From an uncultured Bermanella sp. (lineage in GTDB: Bacteria; Pseudomonadota; Gammaproteobacteria; Pseudomonadales; Oceanobacteraceae): 64,000 bases of DNA. The notes under the pieces are model-generated. The model was not told where the DNA came from, ran no database searches, and worked only from the letters and a program-made list of their open reading frames with translations. Numbering within the stretch: position 1 is the stretch's first letter; each line of letters opens with the position of its first letter. Position numbers and translations under genes: made by a program. Of this stretch, positions 17,919-27,144 are shown in pieces. Location: positions 62,001-126,000 of the forward strand of contig CAJXRF010000002.1 of NCBI GenBank assembly GCA_913058575.1, read 5' to 3'.

Positions 17919-18814
17919 TGACTGAATTAACAACATTTTGGCACGTGTGGGTAAGTGCCATCGTAATTGGTTCTATGATTGCGTGCGGGATTTTAATCAC
18001 CCTCACCTTCAAGAACCAAAAATACAACGAAGAGACCGACCAGACCACTGGGCACTCTTTCGACGGCATAGATGAGTTAGACAACCCTTTACCTAAATGG
18101 TGGATGTATTTCTTCTGGAGCACCATCGTTTTCGGTGTGGTTTATATCTTCATTTATGGCGTGGGTGATTGGACTGGTTTTGGCAAATGGAGCTCTATTG
18201 GCCAATGGGAAAAGGAAGTGGCACAAGCGGAAGAAAAATACGCCCCTTATTATGCCGAGTTAAATAAGCTTAGCGTTGAAGAATTGGCAAGTAACAAAGA
18301 CGCACTTGCCACCGGCCAGCGTATCTTTGCTTCTAACTGCGCACTTTGCCACGGCTCAACGGCTACAGGCGCATTAGGCTTTCCAAATCTGACCGATACC
18401 GATTGGTTGTATGGTGGCACCGCAGACGCCATCAAACACACCATCGCTAACGGCCGAAATGGCGCCATGCCAGCCAACGGTTTAAAGCCTGACATGACTG
18501 CTTCAGAGCGTAGCGATATTGCTGCTCACGTATTGTCATTGTCTGGACGTACTGGTGCAGGCGATGCCTCTAAAGGCAGCGCACTTTATACTCAAGCTTG
18601 TGCGGCTTGCCACATGGCTGACGGTACTGGCAACCAAATGGTAGGTGCTCCTAACCTAACCGATAACATCTGGTTGTACGGCGGATCAGAAAAGCAAATT
18701 GAATTCACCATAGAGAATGGCCGTGCCGGTGTTATGCCTGCTTGGAAAGACATTTTAGGTGAAGACAAAGTACACGTACTATCAGGTTATGTTTACTCTC
18801 TTTCTCAAAAATAA
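17918..18814 (+). CDS. ccoP: cbb3 oxidase subunit III, di-haem cytochrome c
   Basis: This 298-aa subunit accepts electrons from soluble cytochromes c. It has two N-terminal membrane segments: VWVSAIVIGSMIACGILITL, and a second hydrophobic stretch after PLPKWWMYFF. Two cytochrome c domains follow, with haem sites SNCALCHGS and QACAACHMA. Methionine-ligand segments GAMPANG and GVMPAWKDIL are visible. The start overlaps the ccoQ stop. A rho-independent terminator follows, ending the ccoNOQP operon. Confidence 0.96.
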   Translation: MTELTTFWHVWVSAIVIGSMIACGILITLTFKNQKYNEETDQTTGHSFDGIDELDNPLPKWWMYFFWSTIVFGVVYIFIYGVGDWTGFGKWSSIGQWEKEVAQAEEKYAPYYAELNKLSVEELASNKDALATGQRIFASNCALCHGSTATGALGFPNLTDTDWLYGGTADAIKHTIANGRNGAMPANGLKPDMTASERSDIAAHVLSLSGRTGAGDASKGSALYTQACAACHMADGTGNQMVGAPNLTDNIWLYGGSEKQIEFTIENGRAGVMPAWKDILGEDKVHVLSGYVYSLSQK

Positions 18815-18862
18815 AGAGCAGTTATTTACAAAACCTATTGAGCTAGCTCAATAAACTTTAAG

Positions 18863-18887
18863 AAGCGGCTTTTAGCCGCTTTTTTTA
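18863..18887 (+). terminator. Terminator of the ccoNOQP operon
   Basis: Arms AAGCGGCT (18863-18870) and AGCCGCTT (18874-18881) with a TTT loop are followed by a T-tract. The hairpin lies 50 nt after the ccoP stop. Confidence 0.88.
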
Positions 18888-19057
18888 TGTTTATAAGAGA
18901 CTGCTAATATTTTAGAATGCACTTAGCATTTACAGCGAAAATATTTACCCTACCCTGCAAATAGAACACACAAGCCACTTGCTTGTTATTGCTATTTTAT
19001 GACTAAACTAAAGTCTGTAGTGCGGTTTCTATTTTCTCATTAGCAAGGTGGTAAGCG

Positions 19058-20482
19058 ATGAGCGAAATCCCGATTAAAGACGTTACCCCAGTCAACATTC
19101 ACGAAAAATACGATGGTGTGGCTGCCAAACAACATGCTGGCAAACTGTATGTGCGAGCCATTAGCGGTTTTTTTCAAAAGCTGCGCACATTTTCTTTATG
19201 GGGATTAATCCTCGGCTACTTCATCACACCCTGGATCAACCTAGAAGGTCATCAAGCAGTTTGGTTTGACCTGCCTACTCGCCAGTTTCACATATGGGGC
19301 ATCACCTTTTGGCCACAGGATTTTATTCTGCTGGCATGGCTTCTTATTATCGCAGCATTCGGCTTATTCACGATCACTACACTGGCGGGTCGAGTTTGGT
19401 GTGGTTACACCTGCCCGCAAACCGCTTGGACTTTAATTTTCATGTGGGTAGAAGAAAAAATTGAAGGCACACGCAACCAAAGAATAAAGCTCGACAAAGC
19501 CCCCATGAGCGCCAGTAAGATTAGTAAAAAACTTGCTAAGCACAGTATATGGCTGATTATTTCCCTGCTAACTGGATTGGCTTTTGTGGGCTATTTCTAT
19601 CCCATTCGCGATCTGGCGCCTGACTTACTCTCTTTTAGTATCGAAAGCAGCTGGGCTATTTTTTGGTTGTTATTTTTTACTTTGGCCACGTACGGAAATG
19701 CTGGCTGGTTAAGAGAACAGGTCTGCACACACATGTGCCCTTATGCACGATTTCAAGCCGTAATGTTTGATGAAGATACACTTATAGTCTCTTACGATGA
19801 AAAACGCGGCGAGCGCGGCAGTGGCCGTGGTACTCGTAAAAAAAATATCGACCCCGTTAAGGAAAATATAGGAGACTGCATAGACTGCAACATTTGCGTA
19901 CAGGTATGCCCGGTGGGAATAGATATCCGTGATGGCCTTCAATACCAGTGCATAGGCTGCGCATTGTGCATTGACGCTTGCGACTCCGTCATGGATAAAA
20001 TGAATTACGAAAAAGGCCTTATTCGATACACCAATGAACACGCTTTAAAAGGTAATGAAGTTCATATTTTACGCCCTAAATTAATCGGCTATGCCAGCGT
20101 ATTAATTATTATGTTTAGTGTATTTGGCTACACGGTTTTTAATCGCACCCCGTTAGAGCTTGACGTGATGCGAGATCGAGGCGCCCTTTACACCAACACC
20201 AGTGATGGCCGAGTGCAAAACAGTTACCAAATTAAAATCATGAACATGTCACAAGAGCCCCATGACTTCACCATTAAATTGGCTGGCTTAGAAAAAGGCG
20301 AATTGGTCGGTAAAAAGCACATCAATCTTAAGAATGGTGAAGTGGGGTCCTTACCGTTAAGCATTAAAGCGTCTGCTTGGGAACTAAAAACCTCGCGAAC
20401 CGATGTGCAATTTACCGTGACACGAGATGATGGCCTTGAAGTGTCAAAAGAAAGCCGTTTTATCGGGCCTGCCGGCGGCTAG
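19058..20482 (+). CDS. ccoG: Cytochrome c oxidase accessory protein CcoG (RdxA/FixG)
   Basis: This 474-aa membrane iron-sulfur protein is needed for cbb3 oxidase biogenesis and has been linked to copper reduction for the oxidase. About five hydrophobic segments surround CGYTCPQTAWT and CTHMCPYARFQ. A ferredoxin-like region follows with two cysteine clusters (CIDCNICVQVCPVG and CIGCALCIDACD) for 4Fe-4S binding. The C-terminal third is a periplasmic Ig-like domain (about 370-474). An AAGGTGG site stands before ATG 19058. It begins the ccoG-fixH-ccoI-ccoS block. Confidence 0.95.
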   Translation: MSEIPIKDVTPVNIHEKYDGVAAKQHAGKLYVRAISGFFQKLRTFSLWGLILGYFITPWINLEGHQAVWFDLPTRQFHIWGITFWPQDFILLAWLLIIAAFGLFTITTLAGRVWCGYTCPQTAWTLIFMWVEEKIEGTRNQRIKLDKAPMSASKISKKLAKHSIWLIISLLTGLAFVGYFYPIRDLAPDLLSFSIESSWAIFWLLFFTLATYGNAGWLREQVCTHMCPYARFQAVMFDEDTLIVSYDEKRGERGSGRGTRKKNIDPVKENIGDCIDCNICVQVCPVGIDIRDGLQYQCIGCALCIDACDSVMDKMNYEKGLIRYTNEHALKGNEVHILRPKLIGYASVLIIMFSVFGYTVFNRTPLELDVMRDRGALYTNTSDGRVQNSYQIKIMNMSQEPHDFTIKLAGLEKGELVGKKHINLKNGEVGSLPLSIKASAWELKTSRTDVQFTVTRDDGLEVSKESRFIGPAGG

Positions 20483-20642
20483 TATCGTAAGGTTTTTAAG
20501 CTTCATTTTTGCTCGATCTGTATCGGCTCATGCCGTGCAGCTCGAGCGTTAATAATCACCTTGGAATAAGCCTTGTTCTGCCTTAAGGGTGCATATACAC
20601 TGCCCACCGAAAATTCCTTCATATTGCAGTAGCCACGAATTT

Positions 20643-21143
20643 ATGACTAACGAATCAAACCAAGCCCCGCGAATTTGGTACAAAGAGCCCTACCTGTGGA
20701 TGCTCGTTGGCTTTCCTGCCGCTTCCATCTTAGCCTGCATGTTTCTTATCTACTTAGCGGTGGGCACAAAAGACACCTTAGTACGTGATAATTACTACAA
20801 GGATGGCTTGGCCATTAATCAAGAATTGGCCTGGGATAAAAAAGCCGTCAACATGGATATTCGCTTAGAAATGACCGTTAAAGGCAATACCGCTCAATTA
20901 ACGATTATCAATAGCCGGCTGGATCTGCCCAACTCATTGATCATGAAATTTAGCCACCCCACTTTGCAAGAGCTAGACAGAGATTCACTGTTGCAACGCA
21001 ATGGCCAAGAAAAAACCTATCAAGGGTTCATAGAGAACCTAACTGAGGGTCGCTACTACCTGCAGGTTGAATCTCTTGAGCAGCAATGGCGAGTTCGTAA
21101 AGACGACGCCTGGATTAAAAACGGCGTACCGTTAAGCCTTTAA
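20643..21143 (+). CDS. fixH: FixH family protein
   Basis: This 166-aa protein has one N-terminal membrane anchor (YLWMLVGFPAASILACMFLIYLAV) and a periplasmic beta-rich domain. The conserved DTLVRDNYYKDGLAINQEL segment defines FixH (also called CcoH). It supports assembly of cbb3 oxidase together with the CcoI copper ATPase. The ATG at 20643 is chosen because it gives the normal short cytoplasmic start. The frame is open to a GTG at 20589. Six bases separate it from ccoI, so they are coupled. Confidence 0.9.
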   Translation: MTNESNQAPRIWYKEPYLWMLVGFPAASILACMFLIYLAVGTKDTLVRDNYYKDGLAINQELAWDKKAVNMDIRLEMTVKGNTAQLTIINSRLDLPNSLIMKFSHPTLQELDRDSLLQRNGQEKTYQGFIENLTEGRYYLQVESLEQQWRVRKDDAWIKNGVPLSL

Positions 21144-21149
21144 GCACCC

Positions 21150-23543
21150 ATGACCGATTGCTATCACTGTGGCGCTGTGGTGCCAAAAAACGTACAAATT
21201 AAAATCGATATTCTCGGCAGTAGCCGAGATATGTGCTGCTATGGTTGCAAGGCCGTGGCACAAGCCATTACTCAGGGAGGAGATGAATCTTTTTATCAGT
21301 ATCGTACCGATACCAGTATCACCCCCGAATTCACCCCAAACAGCCTTCCTAGCAGCATTCAACAAGAGCTCGCCCTTTACGACAATGAAGACGTACTGCA
21401 AGAAATTTGCGATACCACAGAGGACGCTCAACACAGCATTACGCTAATCATAGAAGGCATTACTTGCGCAGCTTGCGCTTGGCTTATTGAAAAACAGCTC
21501 AAGCAACTCCCAGGTGTTTCTCTTGCCAACCTTAATCTTAGCCAACACAGGTTACACATTACCTGGCAACAACAAAGCACCCCATTAAGCGTACTAATTT
21601 CCCGAATTTATGCCCTAGGGTTTAAAGCCCAACCCTATAGCCCTGATGTGGCTCAACAACAATTAGAAAAAGAACAAAAGCAAGCCATTCAGCGTTTAGT
21701 GCTAGCGGCTCTTGGCACCATGCAGGCCATGATGTTTGCTTTACCTTTATATGTTGGCGATTGGGCTGGGGTATTTGAAAAGTTTGAAACCTATTTTCGT
21801 TTTGCCAGCCTAGCCATTACCACTCCGGTGGTTCTCTACAGTGCTAGACCCTTTTTTCGAGCGTTCGTAAGAGATCTAAAAACCCGCCACCTCACCATGG
21901 ACGTACCCGTCTCCATTGCCATTGGCAGCGCTTATTTGGCCAGTATTTGGTCTACCTTTACCAACGGCGAAGAAGTGTATTTTGATAGTGTGTGCATGTT
22001 CACCTTCTTTTTGTTAATTGGTCGTTTTTTAGAAACCCGCGCACGCTTAAAAAGTGGTGAAGCTGGTAATCATTTATCCAACTTACTACCACGATCTACT
22101 GTCAGGGTTAACTCTTTAGATCAAAGTGAAGCGGTTATTCCCGTCAGCCAGCTATCTTTAGAAGACTGCATTCGAGTATTGCCCGGAGCCACCATTCCAG
22201 CTGACGGCACGATATTCAAAGGAAATTCGAGTGTTGACGAATCTATAATTAGCGGTGAGTTTCTGCCCATTCAAAAAGGCCCTGGGGACTTAGTCTTAGG
22301 GGGAAGCTTGAACGTTGAAAACCCCGTGATAGTCAAAGTGAGCGCCTTAGATAAAGACATGCAAATTAGCACCATCATGTCGCTTATTGATCGCGCCGCC
22401 CAAGACAAACCGAAAATTGCTCAACTGGCCGATGAAATTGCCCAATATTTTGTGGCTGCGGTACTGATAATGTCTAGCTTAGTATTTGTTAGCTGGTATT
22501 TCATCGATAGTGACAAGGCCTTTTGGGTGACGCTATCTGTGCTGGTGGCCACCTGCCCCTGTGCCCTGTCTTTGGCCACCCCAACCGCATTAACTGCCGC
22601 CACAGGGGCATTAAGGCGCCATGGCATCTTAATTACACGCGGCCACGTCCTAGAGACTCTTACCCGCAGCAAACGCATGGTGTTTGATAAAACCGGCACC
22701 TTAACGCTTGGCAAGCTAAACATTGAAAAAATTGAAGTTTTACACGGCACAAAAGATAACGCCCTGCAATTAGCGGCCAGTTTAGAGGCTCATAGCCAAC
22801 ATCCCATTGCCAGTGCTTTTAAATACCCTCAACTACTGGAGGTTAGTCACCTCAATGCAGAATTAGGCCAAGGCCTTAGCGGCCAAATAAACCAGCTCAC
22901 GTACAAAATTGGCTTAGCCTCATTTGCCTTCAGTGAATCACTGACCCCCCCTGATAATCGCCACTGGATTTTGCTAGCCGATCAACACCAAGCCATTGCT
23001 TGGTTTTTATTAAGTGACCAAATTAGAGCCGACACGCCAGCTGCCGTAGAAGAAATTAAACATCTTAATTTAAGCTGCGAAATTCTCAGCGGCGATCACA
23101 GCGAGCAAGTAACACTCATCGCTGAGCAGCTAAAAGTAGACAAAGTACAAGGAGGCATAAGCCCTGCTGGTAAACTGGCCTATATTCAAAACCTGCCCCC
23201 TGAAGAAGCTACCGTGATGGTAGGCGATGGCATTAATGACGTACCGGTATTGGCGCAAGCCCCTGTGTCTATTGCCATGGGATCGGCCAGTGATTTGGCA
23301 AAAAACCATGCCGATGTAATACTGATTAGCAACCAAATTAAGCACCTCCCCATATTAATAAGGCAAGCCAGACGCAGCGCTAAAATTATCAAGCAAAACC
23401 TTTTCTGGGCTTTAATATATAATGGCAGCATATTACCACTGGCTGCATTGGGGCTAATTCCTCCATACGCTGCCGCCATTGGCATGTCGGCCAGTTCATT
23501 GGTGGTGGTATTTAACGCTTTGCGCCTGAACACTGTGCGCTAA
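21150..23543 (+). CDS. ccoI: Copper-translocating P1B-type ATPase CcoI (FixI)
   Basis: This 797-aa P-type ATPase exports copper for insertion into cbb3 oxidase. Order of features: a cysteine-rich N-terminal zinc-ribbon-like piece (CYHCGAVVP, CCYGCKAV), a heavy-metal-associated domain with ITCAACAWLIEKQL, membrane helices, the TGE-equivalent ISGEFLP, the metal-site CPC in VATCPCALSLATPTA, the phosphorylation motif DKTGTLT, SQHPIA in the nucleotide domain, and the hinge GDGINDVPVLAQAP. The length and extra N-terminal cysteines are typical of CcoI rather than CopA. It lies between fixH and ccoS. Confidence 0.95.
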   Translation: MTDCYHCGAVVPKNVQIKIDILGSSRDMCCYGCKAVAQAITQGGDESFYQYRTDTSITPEFTPNSLPSSIQQELALYDNEDVLQEICDTTEDAQHSITLIIEGITCAACAWLIEKQLKQLPGVSLANLNLSQHRLHITWQQQSTPLSVLISRIYALGFKAQPYSPDVAQQQLEKEQKQAIQRLVLAALGTMQAMMFALPLYVGDWAGVFEKFETYFRFASLAITTPVVLYSARPFFRAFVRDLKTRHLTMDVPVSIAIGSAYLASIWSTFTNGEEVYFDSVCMFTFFLLIGRFLETRARLKSGEAGNHLSNLLPRSTVRVNSLDQSEAVIPVSQLSLEDCIRVLPGATIPADGTIFKGNSSVDESIISGEFLPIQKGPGDLVLGGSLNVENPVIVKVSALDKDMQISTIMSLIDRAAQDKPKIAQLADEIAQYFVAAVLIMSSLVFVSWYFIDSDKAFWVTLSVLVATCPCALSLATPTALTAATGALRRHGILITRGHVLETLTRSKRMVFDKTGTLTLGKLNIEKIEVLHGTKDNALQLAASLEAHSQHPIASAFKYPQLLEVSHLNAELGQGLSGQINQLTYKIGLASFAFSESLTPPDNRHWILLADQHQAIAWFLLSDQIRADTPAAVEEIKHLNLSCEILSGDHSEQVTLIAEQLKVDKVQGGISPAGKLAYIQNLPPEEATVMVGDGINDVPVLAQAPVSIAMGSASDLAKNHADVILISNQIKHLPILIRQARRSAKIIKQNLFWALIYNGSILPLAALGLIPPYAAAIGMSASSLVVVFNALRLNTVR

Positions 23544-23562
23544 ATATTTTTTAAGAGTCCTT

Positions 23563-23757
23563 ATGGAAATAATTTTCATTACCATTCCAGTTACACTGCT
23601 ATTCATCGCAACGGCGGCGGCTATCTTTTTCTGGGCCAGTAAAGGCGGTCAATTTGACGATCTAGATAGCCCTGCCCATAGAATTTTATTCGATGACGAT
23701 GTCCAGCCTAAAAAACCACAAGACACCCCTGAAAAGACAGACGAAAAACCCCTATGA
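23563..23757 (+). CDS. ccoS: cbb3 oxidase assembly protein CcoS
   Basis: This 64-aa protein has one N-terminal transmembrane helix (IIFITIPVTLLFIATAAAIFFW), then the family motif KGGQFDDLDSPAHRILFDDD and a charged tail. CcoS is required for cofactor insertion into cbb3 oxidase. Its last four bases overlap the next gene in an ATGA arrangement, so translation is coupled. Confidence 0.95.
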   Translation: MEIIFITIPVTLLFIATAAAIFFWASKGGQFDDLDSPAHRILFDDDVQPKKPQDTPEKTDEKPL

Positions 23758-24410
23758 ACGAACCCCTCTCCTTCTTAAGTGCTTGGCTCTTAGGTTTCTT
23801 AGGGAGTGTTCATTGCATGGGAATGTGCGGTGGCATTGTTGGTGCTCTATCCCTTAACACCCAATCAAAGAACATTTCAGTGCATTTAAGCTATCACCTA
23901 GGCCGTATTACCACCTATGCTCTATTAGGATTTATTGTGGGCTTAGCGGGTCTTTGGCTTGCTTCTACCCATAGCTACGTAGGCCAAGTACTGCGTATCC
24001 TATCAGGGGTAATGCTTATACTCATGGGGGGGTATGTATTAGGTAACACTCATTTGCTACTGTGGTTCGAGACAAAAGGCGGCGGTCTTTGGCAAAAAGT
24101 TCAGCCTCTGAGTAAAGGCTTATTGCCTGTAAAATCGGCTAAGCAAGGCCTATTATTAGGTTTGTTATGGGGCCTTCTACCTTGCGGGTTAATTTACAGT
24201 ACGCTTAGTTGGGCTATGGTCACTGCTAACCCATGGCATTCCGCTGGATTAATGGCCATGTTTGGACTAGGTAATTTACCGGCTCTGCTGAGTTTTTCTG
24301 CCTTTGCCCAGCAGCTAAACCGATTAAAGCAAACTGTATGGGTAAGACGGTTGTTAGCAACGTTAATTATCTCATTTGGCATTTGGACCATTATTGCCAG
24401 CTTGATCTAA
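23754..24410 (+). CDS. TauE/SafE-like membrane protein of the cco locus
   Basis: This 218-aa polytopic membrane protein belongs to the TauE/SafE superfamily (COG2836 type). The opening LSAWLLGFLGSVHCMGMCGGIVGAL carries the conserved Gly-rich and Cys-Met-Cys elements. About six helices follow, with a second GLLWGLLPCGLIYSTL repeat-like motif. COG2836 proteins are regularly found after ccoS in gammaproteobacteria and are suspected of metal or sulfur transport or oxidase maturation. The role is unproven. It overlaps ccoS by four bases. The CMGMC and LLPCG elements could bind copper, which is inference from the context. Confidence 0.85.
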   Translation: MNEPLSFLSAWLLGFLGSVHCMGMCGGIVGALSLNTQSKNISVHLSYHLGRITTYALLGFIVGLAGLWLASTHSYVGQVLRILSGVMLILMGGYVLGNTHLLLWFETKGGGLWQKVQPLSKGLLPVKSAKQGLLLGLLWGLLPCGLIYSTLSWAMVTANPWHSAGLMAMFGLGNLPALLSFSAFAQQLNRLKQTVWVRRLLATLIISFGIWTIIASLI

Positions 24411-24418
24411 TTCGAAAA

Positions 24419-24432
24419 TTGACATAGATCAA
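24419..24432. promoter_or_regulatory. Anr/Fnr box upstream of fnr/anr
   Basis: TTGACATAGATCAA matches TTGAT-N4-ATCAA at 9 of 10 fixed positions. It sits 8 nt after the TauE/SafE-like stop and 106 nt before the regulator ATG, suggesting autoregulation of the oxygen sensor. Confidence 0.75.
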
Positions 24433-24537
24433 TATTTGAATTTAAGATGCCTGAGAAATGTTGACACGGGTCATGCTTTTTACCAGTATGCCGCTCGCTA
24501 ACCCTTGTGCAAATACGCTGCGAATAAGGAACACTTC

Positions 24538-25314
24538 ATGACGCCACAAAAGAAAGTTTTGGATTTCATTGGCTCTTCAAAGGCCACCAAAACCCATTGC
24601 AGTACTTGCAGCTTAAACGCCCTTTGTTTACCCATTGCTCTTGAAGATGATGACCTAGATACGTTAGATAAGGTAATAAAGCGTGGTCGCCCCATTCAAA
24701 AGGGTGAAATGCTTTTTAAGCAAGGTGATGACTTTCACGCTATTTACGCCATTCGCACCGGCGCCATCAAAAGCTTTACGGTTGCCCCCAGTGGCGAAGA
24801 ACAAATTACCGGCTTTCATCTTGCTTCTGAAATAACTGGATTATCAGGGTACTCTGAAGATGTTTATCCTCTTTCCGCTAAAGCGTTAGAAACCACCACA
24901 GTATGCGAACTCCCTCTGGATAAACTGGAAGTACTTTGTGATGAAATTTCTGGTTTACGCAAACAAATCATGCGAAACATGGGCAGTGAAATTCGCCAAG
25001 ACCAACAAATGATGCTTCAGCTTTCTAAAAAAAGTGCCGATGAACGCCTCGCCTATTTTTTACTGGAGTTAAGCGGACGCTTCGAAAGACGCGGCTTTTC
25101 ACCTAAGTCGTTTAGGCTGTCCATGTCACGCGTTGATATTAGTAATTACTTAGGCTTAGCGGTAGAAACTGTTAGTCGTATTTTCACTCGATTCCAAAAA
25201 AATGAACTCATCGCTACCGAAGGCAAAGAGATTACTATTTTAAATATGCAAGAACTGAACAGTCTTGCAGGTAACCCTAACTTAAATTCCGAGTGTGTTG
25301 CTCAACACCAATAG
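24538..25314 (+). CDS. fnr: Oxygen-sensing regulator Fnr/Anr
   Basis: This 258-aa CRP/FNR-family regulator shuts on and off with oxygen through a [4Fe-4S] cluster. The cluster cysteines are visible at C21, C24, C30 and C123, matching E. coli Fnr spacing (20, 23, 29, 122). The cyclic-nucleotide-like fold spans about 40-155. The C-terminal HTH has LGLAVETVSRIFTRFQ, with the E..SR residues that read the TTGAT half-site. ATG 24538 is selected because AAGGA lies just upstream. The frame is open 33 nt further. Fnr-type boxes at 15594 and 24419 are probable targets. The gene caps the cco locus and has its own terminator. Confidence 0.95.
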   Translation: MTPQKKVLDFIGSSKATKTHCSTCSLNALCLPIALEDDDLDTLDKVIKRGRPIQKGEMLFKQGDDFHAIYAIRTGAIKSFTVAPSGEEQITGFHLASEITGLSGYSEDVYPLSAKALETTTVCELPLDKLEVLCDEISGLRKQIMRNMGSEIRQDQQMMLQLSKKSADERLAYFLLELSGRFERRGFSPKSFRLSMSRVDISNYLGLAVETVSRIFTRFQKNELIATEGKEITILNMQELNSLAGNPNLNSECVAQHQ

Positions 25315-25336
25315 CCTTTGATACCACCTCGCCACA

Positions 25337-25372
25337 AAAACCAAAGCATCGCCCTGCCATAGCTTTGGTTTT
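25337..25372 (+). terminator. Terminator after fnr
   Basis: Arms AAAACCAAAGC (25337-25347) and GCTTTGGTTTT (25362-25372) form an 11-bp stem with a 14-nt loop, 22 nt after the fnr stop. The descending arm ends in T4. Confidence 0.7.
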
Positions 25373-25531
25373 AATTCAAGACTTTATTTTGCATTTTCTT
25401 TTTAAGCATCTAAGATTTAATAACAAAGGATCAATTAAGATATTTTCAGCCATCGGTGCGTTTCATATTCCCTGACTGAATCACGATTTTGAGTTTTCAA
25501 AACTTAAAGAAATTGAAAAGGAACAAGGTAA

Positions 25532-26026
25532 ATGGGAATTTGCCCCAGCGAGCTACAACACTTAGTGATTCGCCCTACACTTGAATATTTAGGCGAGTAT
25601 TCACAGGCCGCACAAACCTTATTAATGGCCACCGCCGCAGTGGAATCGGAATTAGGTTTCCACCTTAAAAATGACCACGGTGGTCACGGGCTAGGGGTTT
25701 ATCAAATTAGCCCCAGAAGCCACCAAATAATTTGGGACCAATACTTAGCAAAGGATCCTGATATGGCCAGTAAAGTACGTGGCCTTGCCAGCCAACATGA
25801 ATTTTTAATTCAACCACACCTAGAACTCACCACAAACCTCAGATACGCCACCGCCATCGCTTGGATGACCTATAAGCGTAAGCAAAAATCCCTGCCTAAA
25901 TCTGACGATATTCTGGCCATGGCCAAGTATTGGCGTCGGCATTTTCACAGCCGCCCCACCCACAGCCTAGACACCTTTATTGAGCGCTACCATAGATTAA
26001 TTCAGGCCCATGACATTGCAGCCTAA
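25532..26026 (+). CDS. Lysozyme-like protein resembling phage-type proteins
   Basis: This 164-aa protein has no signal peptide. The segment LLMATAAVESELGFHLKND, followed by GLGVYQISPRSHQIIWDQYL, resembles the glutamate-containing lysozyme/transglycosylase-like fold found in phage proteins (ATAxESxxG...LGxYQxxPxxHxxIW). If active, the glutamate in AVESELG would be the catalytic acid for cutting peptidoglycan, but export would need another route. No other phage genes (holin, terminase, structural genes) are near, so this is an orphan or domesticated gene. A strong AAGGAACAAGG site precedes ATG 25532. The functional call is uncertain. Confidence 0.5.
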   Translation: MGICPSELQHLVIRPTLEYLGEYSQAAQTLLMATAAVESELGFHLKNDHGGHGLGVYQISPRSHQIIWDQYLAKDPDMASKVRGLASQHEFLIQPHLELTTNLRYATAIAWMTYKRKQKSLPKSDDILAMAKYWRRHFHSRPTHSLDTFIERYHRLIQAHDIAA

Positions 26027-26176
26027 CCGCAGCCCTGAAGCAATTCAGGGCTGCACCCAAGTGACTCCGGCATCGTTAATTGGCTAATTTGAGCTGTGGC
26101 TTTATAAAAATAGGATATTGTCTAAGATTTACGCTAAAATCCCGCCCTTTCAAGATCATTCCGAGCAGTAAAGAGC

Positions 26177-27139
26177 ATGGTTCAATTCGTCGACGCCACC
26201 CAAATTCAAGATACCGAATCCAATCTAAAAGACCAAAAGACGGAATTTAACAAATTGCATAAGCGCATTCGCCGAGATACTGGCCGTGCGGTAAGTGATT
26301 TCAACATGATCGAAGATGGCGATCGTATTATGGTTTGCCTCTCTGGTGGCAAAGACAGCTACACCATGCTGGACATACTGCTTAGCCTTCAAAAAAGTGC
26401 TCCTATTAAATTTGAGTTAGTGGCCGTTAACCTTGACCAAAAACAACCGGGCTTCCCTGAACATATTTTGCCTAGCTATCTTGATAAATTAGGCATTGAA
26501 TATTACATCATCAACCGTGATACCTATTCTGTGGTAAAACAAAAAGTCCCTGAAGGGCGCACCACATGCGGTTTATGTTCACGACTACGCCGAGGCACGC
26601 TTTATGCGTTTGCTGAAGACATCGGCGCTAACAAAGTGGCACTTGGACACCATAGAGACGACATTGTTGAGACCATGTTTTTAAACATGTTTTATGGGTC
26701 GCGCTTGGCCTCCATGCCTCCTAAGCTTTTATCAAACGATAAACGTAATGTACTGATTCGCCCGCTAGCCTATTGCAAAGAAAGCGATATTGAAAAATTC
26801 GCACAGCACATGCAATACCCCGTCATTCCATGCAACCTATGCGGCAGCCAAGAAAATTTACAACGCCAGAATATTAAAGCCATGCTGAATCAATGGGAAT
26901 TAGAAACCCCAGGGCGCGTACAAAATATTTTCAATTCCATGCAGAATGTGGCCCCTTCCCAGCTAGCCGATACTCAGTTATTTGACTTTGAAAGTTTAAC
27001 GGTAGACCGAAATGCTGAGCGTGAAGAATATGAGTACGCTGATGCTCAGTTTATTGAAGGTATCGGAGAATTTGCTCAGAAAAAACCAACACTAAAAGAC
27101 AACAATTTAATTGATGCGCTTAACTTAAGCATTGATTAA
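26177..27139 (+). CDS. ttcA: tRNA 2-thiocytidine synthetase TtcA
   Basis: This 320-aa enzyme puts sulfur on cytidine 32 of certain tRNAs. It activates the base with ATP through its PP-loop ([15 protein letters not shown]) and uses a [4Fe-4S] cluster. Cysteine pairs CGLC (in [15 protein letters not shown]) and CNLCGSQ are the cluster ligands. [18 protein letters not shown] is a family hallmark. The ATG at 26177 gives the normal N-terminus with [27 protein letters not shown]. The final 40 residues are acidic and less conserved. In E. coli ttcA is under Fnr control and lies near fnr. Here it is 860 nt downstream of fnr, in keeping with that association. Confidence 0.96.
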   Translation: MVQFVDATQIQDTESNLKDQKTEFNKLHKRIRRDTGRAVSDFNMIEDGDRIMVCLSGGKDSYTMLDILLSLQKSAPIKFELVAVNLDQKQPGFPEHILPSYLDKLGIEYYIINRDTYSVVKQKVPEGRTTCGLCSRLRRGTLYAFAEDIGANKVALGHHRDDIVETMFLNMFYGSRLASMPPKLLSNDKRNVLIRPLAYCKESDIEKFAQHMQYPVIPCNLCGSQENLQRQNIKAMLNQWELETPGRVQNIFNSMQNVAPSQLADTQLFDFESLTVDRNAEREEYEYADAQFIEGIGEFAQKKPTLKDNNLIDALNLSID

Positions 27140-27144
27140 AAAGT

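Noticed and set aside
18836-18853. Perfect 18-bp palindrome TATTGAGCTAGCTCAATA after ccoP, possible Fnr-like site
   Set aside because: The half-sites TTGAG/CTCAA do not fit TTGAT/ATCAA and it lies downstream of ccoP, far from a gene start.
25293-25475. 60-aa open frame after fnr
   Set aside because: It overlaps the fnr end and the terminator and has no protein-like features.
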